A stretch of 48,876 nt of DNA from the NCBI GenBank assembly GCA_023384575.1, contig JAHDVP010000039.1, forward strand, positions 1 through 48,876, read 5' to 3'. Source of the DNA: Acidobacteriota bacterium. Its GTDB lineage: Bacteria; Acidobacteriota; Vicinamibacteria; Vicinamibacterales; JAFNAJ01. The notes below the pieces were generated by a model. The model made no database searches and was not told the origin of the DNA. It worked only from the letters and a program-made list of their open reading frames with translations. Positions within the stretch are counted from its first letter, which is position 1; each line of letters starts with the position of its first letter. Shown one piece after another: positions 7,401-16,213 of the stretch. The translations under genes and the position numbers were made by a program.

Positions 7401-9499
7401 GGCCGATCACGTTCACACTCGACCAGACGGCGTGGGCACCGGTCGCGTCTGCGAGCACGACGTCTGTCGCGCTCGCGGCGTCGTACGCCGACGCGCCGTG
7501 GACGGCGTCGAGTGACCACGATTGGCTGACGGTTACGCCGGCGCAGGGACTCGGCAGCGCCACACTGACGCTCGCGGCGACCGCCAACGCATCGAGCGAG
7601 GTCAGGAGCGCGACGGTCACTATTGCCGGGCACGCCATCGTCGTCTCGCAGTCGCCGCCCGGGTCGGCATTCGTACCGACCGGCCCGTCGCACACGGTCT
7701 CGGTCGACACGGCACACGGCACCGTCGATCTGACGTTCACGGACGTGTCATCGGCTGGCACCATCTCCATCACTGCGCTGCCAATCGATCCCACGACGCT
7801 GGCTGCACCGCCGGAGTTCTATCGGTTCCTGCCCGATGTCACGTACGACGTGACGGGTACCGTCCAGTTCACCCGCCTGACGATCTGCGTGCCCTACGAT
7901 GCCACGCTGGTGGCCGCGACGAAGGTTCGCGAGTCGAGCCTCGCGCTGTTGTGGTTGATGATTGACGAAACCGAGTGGCGCGGTGGTTCGCTGGCCGTGG
8001 ATGTGACCAACCATCGCGTCTGCAGCCACATCGAGGAGCTTCGGCCCCTTGGGGTGGCCGGGCTGAGGGCCGACGCGAAGCGAGTCACCTGGTACCTCGC
8101 CGAGGGCGCGACCGGCGACTTCGACATGGACATCGCCATCGGCAACCCGCATGCGACGCTGGTCCCCGTGAGGATCACCTGGGTGCTGCCGCCAGGGGCG
8201 CCGGCCGTTGCGCCCACGATGCTCGAGCTGTGGCCGTTCGGTCGCCAGACGATCAGGGTGAACCACATACCCGGTCTCGAACGCACCGCGGTTTCAGCCA
8301 TCGTCGAGAGCCTGAACACTCGTCCTCAACGCGACATCGTCGTCGAGCGAACGATGTATTGGCGGCATCAGGGACAGACGAAGGGGCACAACTCTCCGGG
8401 TGTCGCCGAACCCGCGACGACCTGGTATCTGGCCGAGGGAGCGACCGGCGATTTCAACGACTTCGTGCTGATCGCCAACCCCAGCGCGACGGACACCGCG
8501 CTCGTCGATGTCACCTTTCTGCGAGACGACGGCACGATGGTGGGACCGCTGCGCCGCGAGGTGGGGCCTGGAGCGCGCGACACCGTCTGGGTGAATCTCG
8601 ACGTGCCGGAGCTCGCGTCGGCGTCGTTTTCCACGCATGTCGCGTCGGCGAACGACGTGGCAGTGATCGTCGAGCGGTCGATGTACTTCCCCTCGTCGAG
8701 CACTCAGTTTCCTGGCCCCGTCGGGCACCAGAGCGGCGGCGTCACGTCGCTCTCGCAACGCTGGATCTTCGGTGAAGGCGTGACGGGAGGCGCTCTGCCG
8801 AACCCCGTCTTCGACACGTTCCTCCTGCTGGCCAATCCGGGATCGACTGCGGCGACCGTGCGCGTCACCTACGCGAAGGACACCGGTGAGCGATTCGAAC
8901 AGACTGCCGCGGTCGACCCAGGTCTCGTCATGCCGCCGAACTCGCGTAAGACGATCTGGGTCAACCACGACATCCCCGGTTTCGTCCGGGCGGCCTTCTC
9001 GATGGAAGTGCTCTCCGACGAGCCCATCCTGGCGGAGCGTGCCGTCTACTGGGGTGACGGCTCGCCTGCGACGTGGCGCGAGGCACACAACTCGGCGGGA
9101 GCGACTGGGGACGCGACGGTCTGGGCGTTTGCCGAGGGGCTCGACGGCGTCCTGGACGACTCGGGCACGCCCTTTCAGTCGTACTTCCTCGTCGCGAACA
9201 CGCATCCGACGGAGCCCCTCGAGCTGAAGGTGACCTTCCATCGAGGTGATGGCTGGGCCATCACGCGCACGTACGCCGGCGCCGAGGCGGTTCCGCCAGG
9301 TGCCCGTTTCACCCTGGCGTCATGGCAGTTCCCCGAGCTGAGGGACAAGCGTTTCGCGACCTATCTCGAGTCGCTGAACGGGACACCGTTCGTCGCAGAA
9401 CGGGCCGTGTACTGGGGCGCCGGGTTCGTTGGCGGGCACGCCAGTCTCGGCACGCCGTGGGACGCCACAATCGCCTTCGGAACTCCTCCCCCGCAGTAA
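4481..9499 (+). CDS. giant secreted protein: two BACON-nested NHL propellers plus four-repeat tail
   Basis: The protein has 1672 residues from GTG 4481; ATG 4499 is an alternative start. After a long basic N-region a hydrophobic segment (ASAIVAVVGAAGLLL, ending HAQG) is a signal peptide or anchor, so the protein is exported. Architecture: N-half of a BACON domain (~4709-4835), a six-bladed NHL propeller (~4850-5800), the C-half of that BACON (~5811-5920), and an intact BACON (~5925-6177). The same unit then repeats: N-half 6180-6310, propeller 6330-7260, C-half 7285-7405, intact BACON 7410-7665. A ~130-residue domain of unknown type follows, then four ~110-residue repeats (8085-9480) keyed by WYLAEGATG, FVLIANP and VERSMYF, resembling DUF5719-like modules. 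Blade signature: YVADxxNHRIRKVTPxGxVTTLAGS. BACON and NHL folds suggest carbohydrate, mucin or protein binding; no catalytic motif is visible. Confidence 0.9.
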   Translation: MHLVCAMATPECVSPQHLSPASRSRAPAEELSVSDRRFAAITSTSTDGGQGRRLRWASAIVAVVGAAGLLLHAQGSVTVSPTTWEVGEEGGIQVISVGAPDGVEWTATSDAAWLTMPVGGAIVSEFAGSTQGFADGSLFSAKFSFPSGIALDGHGSTYVADAGNHRIRLITPVGEVTTLAGSSIPGDADGAGDAARFSHPSDVAIGPEGDVYVADRYSHRIRRVTPEGLVTTLAGSTPGHADGVGPAAQFFHPSGVVVDGTGVVYVADTYNHRVRKITPAGVVTTLAGSSPGIADGTGGDAQFADPTKVALDVNGDLLVTDAYFGRLRRVTPGGVVTTVAGSFPGDADGPAASALFRAPTGLAFDATGRLHVADTLNHKVKQLADGGVVSTVAGSIQGDEGGLGSTARFDHPVGLAFDAHGALYVTANHRIRKVSALQGWQTTGVGSSTLVLTATRQISVSPRTAVVSVGGQTVTVTQGGGTPQFSLAPSAWSPSGVRGATTATLTSSLVDAPWSASSSDEWLTVDPMAGVGSATLTLTAAPNPSTDPRSATLSVAGEMVSVTQRGLAEFEVAPTTWQVGYGGGTQLVLVTASDPDGVWTAESHVPWLSVPRERVSVTTLAGSPQTGLADGTGPAALFRHPQGLAVDAAGTLYVADTSNLRLRRVTPDGVVTTLVGSVPEGEDGPPPDLLVDVPVDLVLDGAGNLIVVEANLLSKVAPDGTISTLAGSFYGYADGAGTEARFAAPGGIAIDGAGNLYVADRGNHRIRKVTPAGVVTTLAGSGQGSADGPATQAQFHRPTGVAVDASGVVYVTDYDAGRIRRIAPDGYVTTLAGSTSGYADGVGAAAQFHGPAGLAIDAAGSLYVADRLNSRIRKVTPAGEVTTVSGSEHGYADGFGLNARFSGPVGIAVDSAGRIYVTDQGALIREVWRYEASVAGGTGSDGIRVTAAPQVSVHPRQGTVTIGGQSFTVTQAGGPITFTLDQTAWAPVASASTTSVALAASYADAPWTASSDHDWLTVTPAQGLGSATLTLAATANASSEVRSATVTIAGHAIVVSQSPPGSAFVPTGPSHTVSVDTAHGTVDLTFTDVSSAGTISITALPIDPTTLAAPPEFYRFLPDVTYDVTGTVQFTRLTICVPYDATLVAATKVRESSLALLWLMIDETEWRGGSLAVDVTNHRVCSHIEELRPLGVAGLRADAKRVTWYLAEGATGDFDMDIAIGNPHATLVPVRITWVLPPGAPAVAPTMLELWPFGRQTIRVNHIPGLERTAVSAIVESLNTRPQRDIVVERTMYWRHQGQTKGHNSPGVAEPATTWYLAEGATGDFNDFVLIANPSATDTALVDVTFLRDDGTMVGPLRREVGPGARDTVWVNLDVPELASASFSTHVASANDVAVIVERSMYFPSSSTQFPGPVGHQSGGVTSLSQRWIFGEGVTGGALPNPVFDTFLLLANPGSTAATVRVTYAKDTGERFEQTAAVDPGLVMPPNSRKTIWVNHDIPGFVRAAFSMEVLSDEPILAERAVYWGDGSPATWREAHNSAGATGDATVWAFAEGLDGVLDDSGTPFQSYFLVANTHPTEPLELKVTFHRGDGWAITRTYAGAEAVPPGARFTLASWQFPELRDKRFATYLESLNGTPFVAERAVYWGAGFVGGHASLGTPWDATIAFGTPPPQ

Positions 9500-9528
9500 C
9501 GCCCGCAGCCGCCTCCGGAGATCACGGC

Positions 9529-12500
9529 ATGTTGGAACGGGAACACCCCAGGACCTCACGATCGCCGCGGACGCGTCTGTGGCGCGGCGGCCGCCTTCGC
9601 GCCAGGCTGTGCGCCGTTCTCGCCGGATGCGCGGCTGGCGGCCTGCTCACCGCCCAGGGCGGTGTGACGGTGACGCCGACCACATGGAACCTCGGTGGCG
9701 AGGGCGGCACGCTGATCCTGTCGGTGACGGCACCCGAGGGTACGCCCTGGACGGCGGCGAGCCTCGCCGACTGGCTGACGCTTCCCGGCGACGGCGTGAT
9801 GGTGTCGACGCTCGCCGGAGCCGACCTGGGCGGCGCCGATGGCACGGGCGTGTCTGCGCGATTCAACATGCCGGGAGGCGTGGCCGTCGACGCGGCCGGC
9901 GTGGCGTACGTGACCGACCTGAACCAGCGAATCAGAAAGGTGTCGCCCACGGGTGTGGTGACCACGCTCGCCGGGTCGACGACCGGCTTCGCCGACGGCA
10001 CGGGCTCGGGTGCGAACTTCTTCAGCCCCACGGGTCTCGCCGTCGACTCGATGGGCAACGTCTTCGTGGCCGACACGCGGAACCACCGCATCAGGAAGGT
10101 GACGCCTGCTGGCCTCGTCACCACCATCGCCGGGTCAACCGAGGGCTTTGCTGACGGGACGGGCAGTGCGGCGCAGTTCGCCTGGCCGCAGGGGATCGCG
10201 CTCGACCCAGAGGGGAACGTGATCGTCGCCGATCCGGTGAATCACCGAATCCGCAAGGTGACGCCCGCCGGCGTCGTCTCGACCGTAGCAGGCTCGTTTC
10301 CGGGTGACGCCGATGGACCCGCGGCGACGGCCCGCTTCTACCATCCTTCCGGCGTCGCTGTCGGGAGCGACGGCACCATCTACGTCGCCGACCGCCTGAA
10401 CTATCGCGTTCGGGCGATCTCGACGGCGGGGCAGGTGACGACGCTTGCGGGATCGATGATGGGCGGCTCCGACGACGGCGCCGGAAGCGCGGCGAGGTTC
10501 TGGTCCCCCGAGGGGATTGCCGTCGACGCGGCCGACAATGTCTTCGTCGCGGATACGGGGAACAGCCGCGTGCGGCGGGTGACGCCTGGCGGTCAGGTGA
10601 CGACCGTGGCCGGGTGGGACGACGGCATGGTCAACGGGTCGGGCGAGTTGGCTCGATTCAGGCGCCCCGTGGCGCTGGCCGTGGATCACCTCGGCAGGAT
10701 CATCGTCGCCGACACGAACAACCACCGCATCCGGCGCATCGCACCGAATCAGTCCTCGGAGGTGTCCGGAGTCGGCAGCGTCGCGGTCGCGCTCGTCGCG
10801 GCACCACAGACGACGAGCGTGTCGAGGCAAGGCACCGTCAGCGTTGGCGGTCAACTGGTCACGGTGACGCAGGCAGCCGGCACGCCGACCTTCTCCATCG
10901 ATCGCACGTCGTGGAACGTGTCTGCGTCCGGCGGCGAGACGACGATCGTCCTGAGCGCCTCGCTCGACGACGTGCCGTGGGCGGCGGTGAGCCACGCGTC
11001 GTGGCTGAGCGTCAGCCCGACGGCGGGAACGACGAGCGCCACGCTTGCCATCACGGCGGCGCCGCAGACGGCGCCGGACGTGCGCGTCGGCAGCGTGACC
11101 ATCGCGGGCCAAAGCGTCGTCGTCACCCAGGCCGGGGCGTCGGTCTTCGTGGTGACGCCCTTGTCGTGGAACGTCGGTCCGGGAGGAGGGGCACAGCTGC
11201 TCACCGTGTCGTCGTCGCTCGATGACGCCGTCTGGACGGCCACGAGCAGCGCGACGTGGCTGATGCTGCCACCCGATGCGACCACCGTCACCACGCTGGC
11301 CGGGTCGGTCTTCGGGTTCGCCGATGGCCTCGGGTCGGCCAGTCGCTTCGCGCATCCGTCGCTGGGCATCGCGGTCGACGCGAGCGGTGTCTTGTTCGTC
11401 TCCGACACGCTGAACAGCCGCATTCGCCGAATCTCGGCGGACGGTCTGGTGTCCACACTCGGGGACCCGACAGGGGTAGCACTGCACATGACGAGCCCGG
11501 CCGGTATTGCACTCGAAGCCGATGGCAGTCTCCTTGTCGCCGAGGAGTACGGACACCGCTTGCGCAGGGTGTCGCCGGGCGGGGTGGTGACGACCGTGGC
11601 TGGCTCGCCGATGGCTGGCAACGCTGACGGTATCGCCGACGCGGCGAGGTTCTACGCGCCGTCAGGTGTCGCCCTCGATGCGTCGGGCACGATCTACGTG
11701 GCCGACACGGGGAATCACCGCATTCGAAAGGTGACGCCGGAGGGCATGGTGTCCACGCTGGCTGGCTCGACCGAGGGTTTCGCCGACGGCGCCGGGGCAG
11801 CGGCGCGGTTCAGCCATCCGCGTGGCCTGGCAGTCGACGCCTCCGGCAACGTGTTCGTCGCCGACCGCAACAACCACCTGATTCGCAAGGTCACGTCCGA
11901 CGGCATGGTGACGACGTTCGCCGGGTCGACGGCAGGCATGGGCGACGGTCCTGCCGCCGAGGCGCGGTTCTCGTGGCCATCGGGCGTTGCCTTCGATGCG
12001 AGTGGCGATCTGTTCGTGGCCGACGACGGCAACCACGCGATTCGGAGGGTGAGCCCCGACGGCATGGTGTCGACGGTGGCCGGGTCGACGATGGGCGATG
12101 CTGATGGCAGTGGGTGGGCTGCCAGCTTCCGCGGGCCGACAGGTGTGGCCGTCGACGCGAACGGCGATCTGGTCGTGGCCGACACGCGGAACAGCCGGAT
12201 CCGCAAGGTGACGCGACACGGCGCCCACGAGGCGGGCGGCGTGGGCAGCGGCACGCTGCTCCTGACCGCGGCGCCGCAAGACGGTCCCGATGCACGCGTG
12301 GCGACGGTGACCGTGGCCGGAAAGGTCGTGACCGTCACTCAGGCTGCCGGAGTGCCGACCCTCACGCTCGAGCCCAGCACGTGGAACGTCGCCTACGTCG
12401 GAGGTACGACGACAGCGCAACTGACCGCGTGGATGCTCGACACGTCGTGGACCGCGACGAGCAGTGCCGACTGGCTGACTGTCAATCCGACCACCGGCAC

Positions 12501-15462
12501 CGAGAGCGCGATGCTGACCCTCTCAGCCGCCCCGAACCCGTCGACCGCCGCCCGCCTCGGCACGATCTCGGTGGGCGACCAGACCATCTTCGTGGCGCAG
12601 GGCGGCTTCAAGCTGATCGACGCGCAGCCGACCTCGTGGTCGGTGGGGCCTGGAGGAGGAAGCCTTACAGTCAACGTGAGCGCGCCGGGCGGTGTCGAGT
12701 GGTCGGCGTCGGTCACTGAGCCCTGGCTCAGAATGACGACGGGGGCCGTGACGGTGTCCGAGGTGACGGGCTCCATTGCTGGATACGTCGATGGACCAGC
12801 CGACGTCGCGTTGTTCTTCAACCCGGCAGGCGTGGCGGTGGACGCCAGTGGTCACGTCTACGTGGCTGACTCCGGCAACAGCCGGATCCGCCGGATCGAG
12901 CCGGGCGGGCTCGTCACGACCTGGGCGGGCAGCGACGGCGCCTACTTCAACGATGGTCCGCGCTTGTCTGCGGCGTTTCGCTCACCACACGGGTTGGCCA
13001 TCGATGCGAGCGGCAACCTGTACGTCGCCGACACGTTCAATCACCGCATCCGGAAGATCACGCCACAGGGCATGGTGACCACTCTCGCCGGGTCGACCGA
13101 GGGCTTCGCCAACGGCGTTGGCCCAGCGGCTCGATTCCGGGAGCCCTACGGTGTCGCGGTGGACGCCGTAGGCAACGTCTACGTGGCCGACACGGGCAAC
13201 CACCGGGTCAGGAAGATCACCCAGGCGGGCGAGGTGAGTACCCTGGCGGGATCCACGGCAGGGTACACCGATGGCGCGGGTCTCGCGGCGCGATTCAACC
13301 AGCCGCGCGGCATCGCCGTCGATCGCGGGGGCCACGTGTACGTCGCCGACTCCCATAACAGCGTGATTCGCCAGGTCACGCCATCAGGTGTCGTGACCAC
13401 GTTCGTCGGCGGGGCCTCGAATCCGGCCATCGCTCCCTATCCCATGGGGTTTCCGAGGGACCTGGCCTTCGACGAGGCAGGCTGGCTCTACGTCGTCGAC
13501 TCATCGCGCACGTACCGTGTCGCCCCGTCGGGCGAGGCAACGGTAATCACTGCGTTCGGCGTCCTTTCGAATTCGAGTGGCCTCGCGTTCGATCCGAGCG
13601 GGGCCGTCGTCCTGACCGAGGCTGGCCAGCACAATCGCCTCTGGCGTCTCCTGCCCGACTGGACCCCGATTTCGGCAGGCTCGGGCAGCGGGGCAGTGGC
13701 GCTGAACGCGGCACCACAGGCATCTGTCCACCCGCGGACGGGCACGGTGCTCGTGGCCGGAGAGGTCGTGACCGTCACGCAGGCAGGTGGCGCCGCGCAG
13801 TTCCTGGTTGGACCAGCGACATGGGGTCCGGGAGCCGGTGGAGGGACGACGAGCGTGCAACTGGCGGCGTCGTATCCCGACGCGCCGTGGTCGGCATCGA
13901 GCAGCGCTTCGTGGCTCGTCGTCGAGCCGGCGAGCGGCGTGGGAAGCGCCACGCTGACGCTCGTCGCTGCGCCAAACGGCGCGCGGAAGGGGCGAGCCGC
14001 GACAGTGACCGCGGGCGGCCGGAGCGTGGACGTGTGGCAGAGCGGTCTGCTGCCGCCAATGGCGACGTGGTACCTCGCGGAGGGAGCGACCGGCGACTTC
14101 GACATGGACATCGCCATTGGTAATCCGCATCTCGACCCGGTCGACGTCCGCATCACCTGGGGGTTGCCCCAGGGTTCGCCGGCGGTACCGCCGCACGTCC
14201 TGACGCTGCTTCCGACGAGCCGGGCGACCGTGCGCGTGAACGACCTGCCCGGGCTCGAGCGCACCGCCGTCTCGGCCACCGTCGAGAGCGTCGGCACGCC
14301 ACGCGACATCGTCGTCGAGCGATCGATGTACTGGCGGCACCAGGGCCAGACGAAGGGGCACAACTCGCCGGGTGTCCTCGAGCCGGCGACCACGTGGTAT
14401 CTCGCCGAGGGGGCGACTGGCGACTTCAACGACTTCGTGTTGATCGCCAATCCCAGCGCGACGCAGGCGGCACTGGTCGACGTCACGTTCCTGCGGGACG
14501 ATGGGACCACTGCGGGGCCGCTGCGGCGCGTGGTGGAGCCGGGTCAGCGCGATACCGTGTGGGTGAACCTCGACGTGCCGGGACTGGCCGTCGCGTCGTT
14601 CTCGACGCGCGTGGAATCGGCCAACGGCGTGCCGGTCATCGTCGAGCGGTCGATGTACTTCCCCTCGTCCAGCACGGAGTTCCCTGGGCCCGTGGGCCAT
14701 CAGAGCAGCGGCGTCACGGCGCTGTCGACGCGCTGGGTGTTCGGCGAGGGCGTGACCGGGGGCGTGGCGCCCAATCCCGTGTTCGACACATTCCTCTTGC
14801 TGTCGAACCCGGGACCGACGACGGCGAACGTGCGCGTCGTCTACGCGAAGGACACAGGCGAGCGGTTCGAGCAGACGGTGGCAGTCGACCCAACCCTGTC
14901 CATGCGGGCGACGTCACGGAAGACCATCTGGGTGAACTACGAGGTACCGGGCTTTGGGCAGGCGGCGTTCTCGATGGAGGTGCTGTCGGACGTGCCCATC
15001 CTGGCCGAGCGGGCGGTCTACTGGGGCGACGGCACGCCGGCCACGTGGCGGGAAGCCCACAACTCGCCGGGGGCCACGACGGAGGCACTCGCGTGGGCGT
15101 TCGCGGAGGGGCTCGACGGCGTCTTTGACGCGTCGGGCACGCCGTACCAATCGTACTTCCTGATCGCCAACACGCACCCGGTCGACACGCTCGAGCTCCA
15201 CGTGACGTTCGTGACCGACGACGGGAGCGTGATCATGCGCGAGTATTCGGGGAGCGAGGCGATTCAGCCGGGCAGCCGCTTCACGTTCGCCTCGTGGCAG
15301 TTCCCCGAACTGCACAACCAGCGGTTCGCCACGTTCATCCGCTCCGCGAACGGCACGCCCTTCGTGGCCGAACGCGCGGTGTACTGGGGCGCCGGGTTCA
15401 TCGGCGGCCACGCGAGTCTCGGGACGCCGATCCCGCCGGTTCCTCCGCCGCCGGTCCCGTGA
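9529..15462 (+). CDS. giant secreted protein, tandem paralogue: three BACON-nested NHL propellers plus four-repeat tail
   Basis: The protein has 1977 residues from ATG 9529, chosen because GGAG (9517-9520) lies 8 nt upstream and a signal peptide follows (LRARLCAVLAGCAAGGLL, then TAQG). The first 29 bp after the upstream paralogue's stop are the whole intergenic gap, so the two are probably co-transcribed. Three units each consist of a split BACON, a six-bladed NHL propeller inside it, and an intact BACON. The propellers lie near 9805-10750, 11285-12220 and 12755-13660. The blades of the third are degenerate at its end. The four-repeat tail (14065-15440) closely matches that of the upstream gene, with the shared phrases TWYLAEGATGDFDMDIAIGN and GGHASLGTP. 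It ends in a short Pro-rich tail (PPVPPPPVP). No catalytic residues or sorting motif are seen; a surface or secreted binding protein is likely. Confidence 0.9.
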   Translation: MLEREHPRTSRSPRTRLWRGGRLRARLCAVLAGCAAGGLLTAQGGVTVTPTTWNLGGEGGTLILSVTAPEGTPWTAASLADWLTLPGDGVMVSTLAGADLGGADGTGVSARFNMPGGVAVDAAGVAYVTDLNQRIRKVSPTGVVTTLAGSTTGFADGTGSGANFFSPTGLAVDSMGNVFVADTRNHRIRKVTPAGLVTTIAGSTEGFADGTGSAAQFAWPQGIALDPEGNVIVADPVNHRIRKVTPAGVVSTVAGSFPGDADGPAATARFYHPSGVAVGSDGTIYVADRLNYRVRAISTAGQVTTLAGSMMGGSDDGAGSAARFWSPEGIAVDAADNVFVADTGNSRVRRVTPGGQVTTVAGWDDGMVNGSGELARFRRPVALAVDHLGRIIVADTNNHRIRRIAPNQSSEVSGVGSVAVALVAAPQTTSVSRQGTVSVGGQLVTVTQAAGTPTFSIDRTSWNVSASGGETTIVLSASLDDVPWAAVSHASWLSVSPTAGTTSATLAITAAPQTAPDVRVGSVTIAGQSVVVTQAGASVFVVTPLSWNVGPGGGAQLLTVSSSLDDAVWTATSSATWLMLPPDATTVTTLAGSVFGFADGLGSASRFAHPSLGIAVDASGVLFVSDTLNSRIRRISADGLVSTLGDPTGVALHMTSPAGIALEADGSLLVAEEYGHRLRRVSPGGVVTTVAGSPMAGNADGIADAARFYAPSGVALDASGTIYVADTGNHRIRKVTPEGMVSTLAGSTEGFADGAGAAARFSHPRGLAVDASGNVFVADRNNHLIRKVTSDGMVTTFAGSTAGMGDGPAAEARFSWPSGVAFDASGDLFVADDGNHAIRRVSPDGMVSTVAGSTMGDADGSGWAASFRGPTGVAVDANGDLVVADTRNSRIRKVTRHGAHEAGGVGSGTLLLTAAPQDGPDARVATVTVAGKVVTVTQAAGVPTLTLEPSTWNVAYVGGTTTAQLTAWMLDTSWTATSSADWLTVNPTTGTESAMLTLSAAPNPSTAARLGTISVGDQTIFVAQGGFKLIDAQPTSWSVGPGGGSLTVNVSAPGGVEWSASVTEPWLRMTTGAVTVSEVTGSIAGYVDGPADVALFFNPAGVAVDASGHVYVADSGNSRIRRIEPGGLVTTWAGSDGAYFNDGPRLSAAFRSPHGLAIDASGNLYVADTFNHRIRKITPQGMVTTLAGSTEGFANGVGPAARFREPYGVAVDAVGNVYVADTGNHRVRKITQAGEVSTLAGSTAGYTDGAGLAARFNQPRGIAVDRGGHVYVADSHNSVIRQVTPSGVVTTFVGGASNPAIAPYPMGFPRDLAFDEAGWLYVVDSSRTYRVAPSGEATVITAFGVLSNSSGLAFDPSGAVVLTEAGQHNRLWRLLPDWTPISAGSGSGAVALNAAPQASVHPRTGTVLVAGEVVTVTQAGGAAQFLVGPATWGPGAGGGTTSVQLAASYPDAPWSASSSASWLVVEPASGVGSATLTLVAAPNGARKGRAATVTAGGRSVDVWQSGLLPPMATWYLAEGATGDFDMDIAIGNPHLDPVDVRITWGLPQGSPAVPPHVLTLLPTSRATVRVNDLPGLERTAVSATVESVGTPRDIVVERSMYWRHQGQTKGHNSPGVLEPATTWYLAEGATGDFNDFVLIANPSATQAALVDVTFLRDDGTTAGPLRRVVEPGQRDTVWVNLDVPGLAVASFSTRVESANGVPVIVERSMYFPSSSTEFPGPVGHQSSGVTALSTRWVFGEGVTGGVAPNPVFDTFLLLSNPGPTTANVRVVYAKDTGERFEQTVAVDPTLSMRATSRKTIWVNYEVPGFGQAAFSMEVLSDVPILAERAVYWGDGTPATWREAHNSPGATTEALAWAFAEGLDGVFDASGTPYQSYFLIANTHPVDTLELHVTFVTDDGSVIMREYSGSEAIQPGSRFTFASWQFPELHNQRFATFIRSANGTPFVAERAVYWGAGFIGGHASLGTPIPPVPPPPVP

Positions 15463-15478
15463 CGACGGATGCCTCGGT

Positions 15479-15907
15479 TCAAGCGAGCGGATTGATGCGC
15501 TCGATGCCGGGGAAGCGCTCGAAGTCGCCGTCGGTCGAACAGATCGAGGCGCCGAGCTCGAGCGCCATGGCGGCCAGGTGCGCGTCCGAGGTGAGGTTGC
15601 CTGCGGTGCCGGAGTCCCTGAGCAGCCTGCGCAGGATCGACCAGTGACCCTCGCCAGGGCTGACGGTCGTCACGTACGGCTGCGCCAGCCACTCGTCGAC
15701 GAAGGCCATGGCGCGTTCGGGCCCGAGCGGCTTCTTCAGGATGCCCGCGCGCGTCGTGAGGCGCAGGAACGCGAGAACGACCACCCAGGCCAGGCCGACC
15801 GGCGTCGTCCCCGACAACGTCTGCTCCAGCCATCGGCGGGCGGGCCGGTGATGAGGGGAGTCGGCGTCGATGGCGTAGATCAGGACGTTGGCGTCGACGA
15901 GAGTCAC
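15479..15907 (-). CDS. PIN-domain ribonuclease toxin (VapC-like), RHH-paired
   Basis: The toxin has 142 residues. PIN acidic residues are visible: Asp5 in MTLVDANVLIYAID, Asp in LTSDAHLAAMALE and Asp in ICSTDGDFERFPGIERINPL. The last phrase is the usual C-terminal strand of VapC toxins. It begins 4 nt inside the upstream antitoxin gene (ATGA overlap at 15904-15907), so antitoxin is translated first. The 3' end converges on the giant secreted gene with only 16 bp between stops. Function: predicted Mg2+-dependent endoribonuclease held inactive by the neighbouring antitoxin. Confidence 0.92.
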   Translation of the reverse strand: MTLVDANVLIYAIDADSPHHRPARRWLEQTLSGTTPVGLAWVVVLAFLRLTTRAGILKKPLGPERAMAFVDEWLAQPYVTTVSPGEGHWSILRRLLRDSGTAGNLTSDAHLAAMALELGASICSTDGDFERFPGIERINPLA

Positions 15908-16170
15908 TTGCGCATCTCGAGCTTGCGGCCGATGGCGTCGTCCTCGAGCGCCTCGGCGAGCCTCAAGGCCTTGTCGAGATCAATCCCTGGAGCGACACCG
16001 CCGAGAGAGACCGGGGTGAGGCGATAGCGCCGGCCGGCCGGAGCCTTGCGCGCAGCCAACCCCGCACGAAGCGTGTCGTTCACGATGCGCTTCAGGGAAA
16101 GCCCGCTGCGGCGGACCTCCTCTTTCAGGGCCCGTTCGACATCCGCTTCGAGCGTCAAGGTGGTCCGCAT
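15904..16170 (-). CDS. RHH-type (VapB-like) antitoxin
   Basis: The 88-residue protein starts with a ribbon-helix-helix pattern: MRTTLTLEADVERALKEEVRRSG, then LSLKRIVNDTLRAGL. That is the DNA-binding dimer fold of CopG/VapB antitoxins. The C-terminal half (VAPGIDLDKALRLAEALEDD) would wrap the PIN toxin. The operon order, the 4-nt overlap with the toxin and the length are all typical. A TATGAT box lies 6 nt before the ATG, and a perfect inverted repeat lies just beyond it, a candidate autoregulatory operator. Confidence 0.9.
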   Translation of the reverse strand: MRTTLTLEADVERALKEEVRRSGLSLKRIVNDTLRAGLAARKAPAGRRYRLTPVSLGGVAPGIDLDKALRLAEALEDDAIGRKLEMRK

Positions 16171-16176
16171 GCAGAC

Positions 16177-16213
16177 ATCATAGCATCACGAGGGGCGCAC
16201 ACCGGGACGGTGT
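16177..16213 (-). promoter_or_regulatory. VapB-like promoter with inverted-repeat operator candidate
   Basis: On the minus strand TATGAT (16177-16182) is followed after 6 nt by the antitoxin ATG, implying a leaderless transcript. Upstream of it is a perfect inverted repeat with 6-bp arms, ACACCG (16199-16204) and CGGTGT (16208-16213). RHH antitoxins commonly bind such repeats at their own promoters; that it does so here is inference. Confidence 0.4.

Noticed and set aside
4850-13660. DNA-level tandem repeats of about 155-165 bp that could be read as a CRISPR or satellite
   Set aside because: They are the codons of NHL propeller blades; the units vary in sequence and have no constant repeat plus spacer structure.
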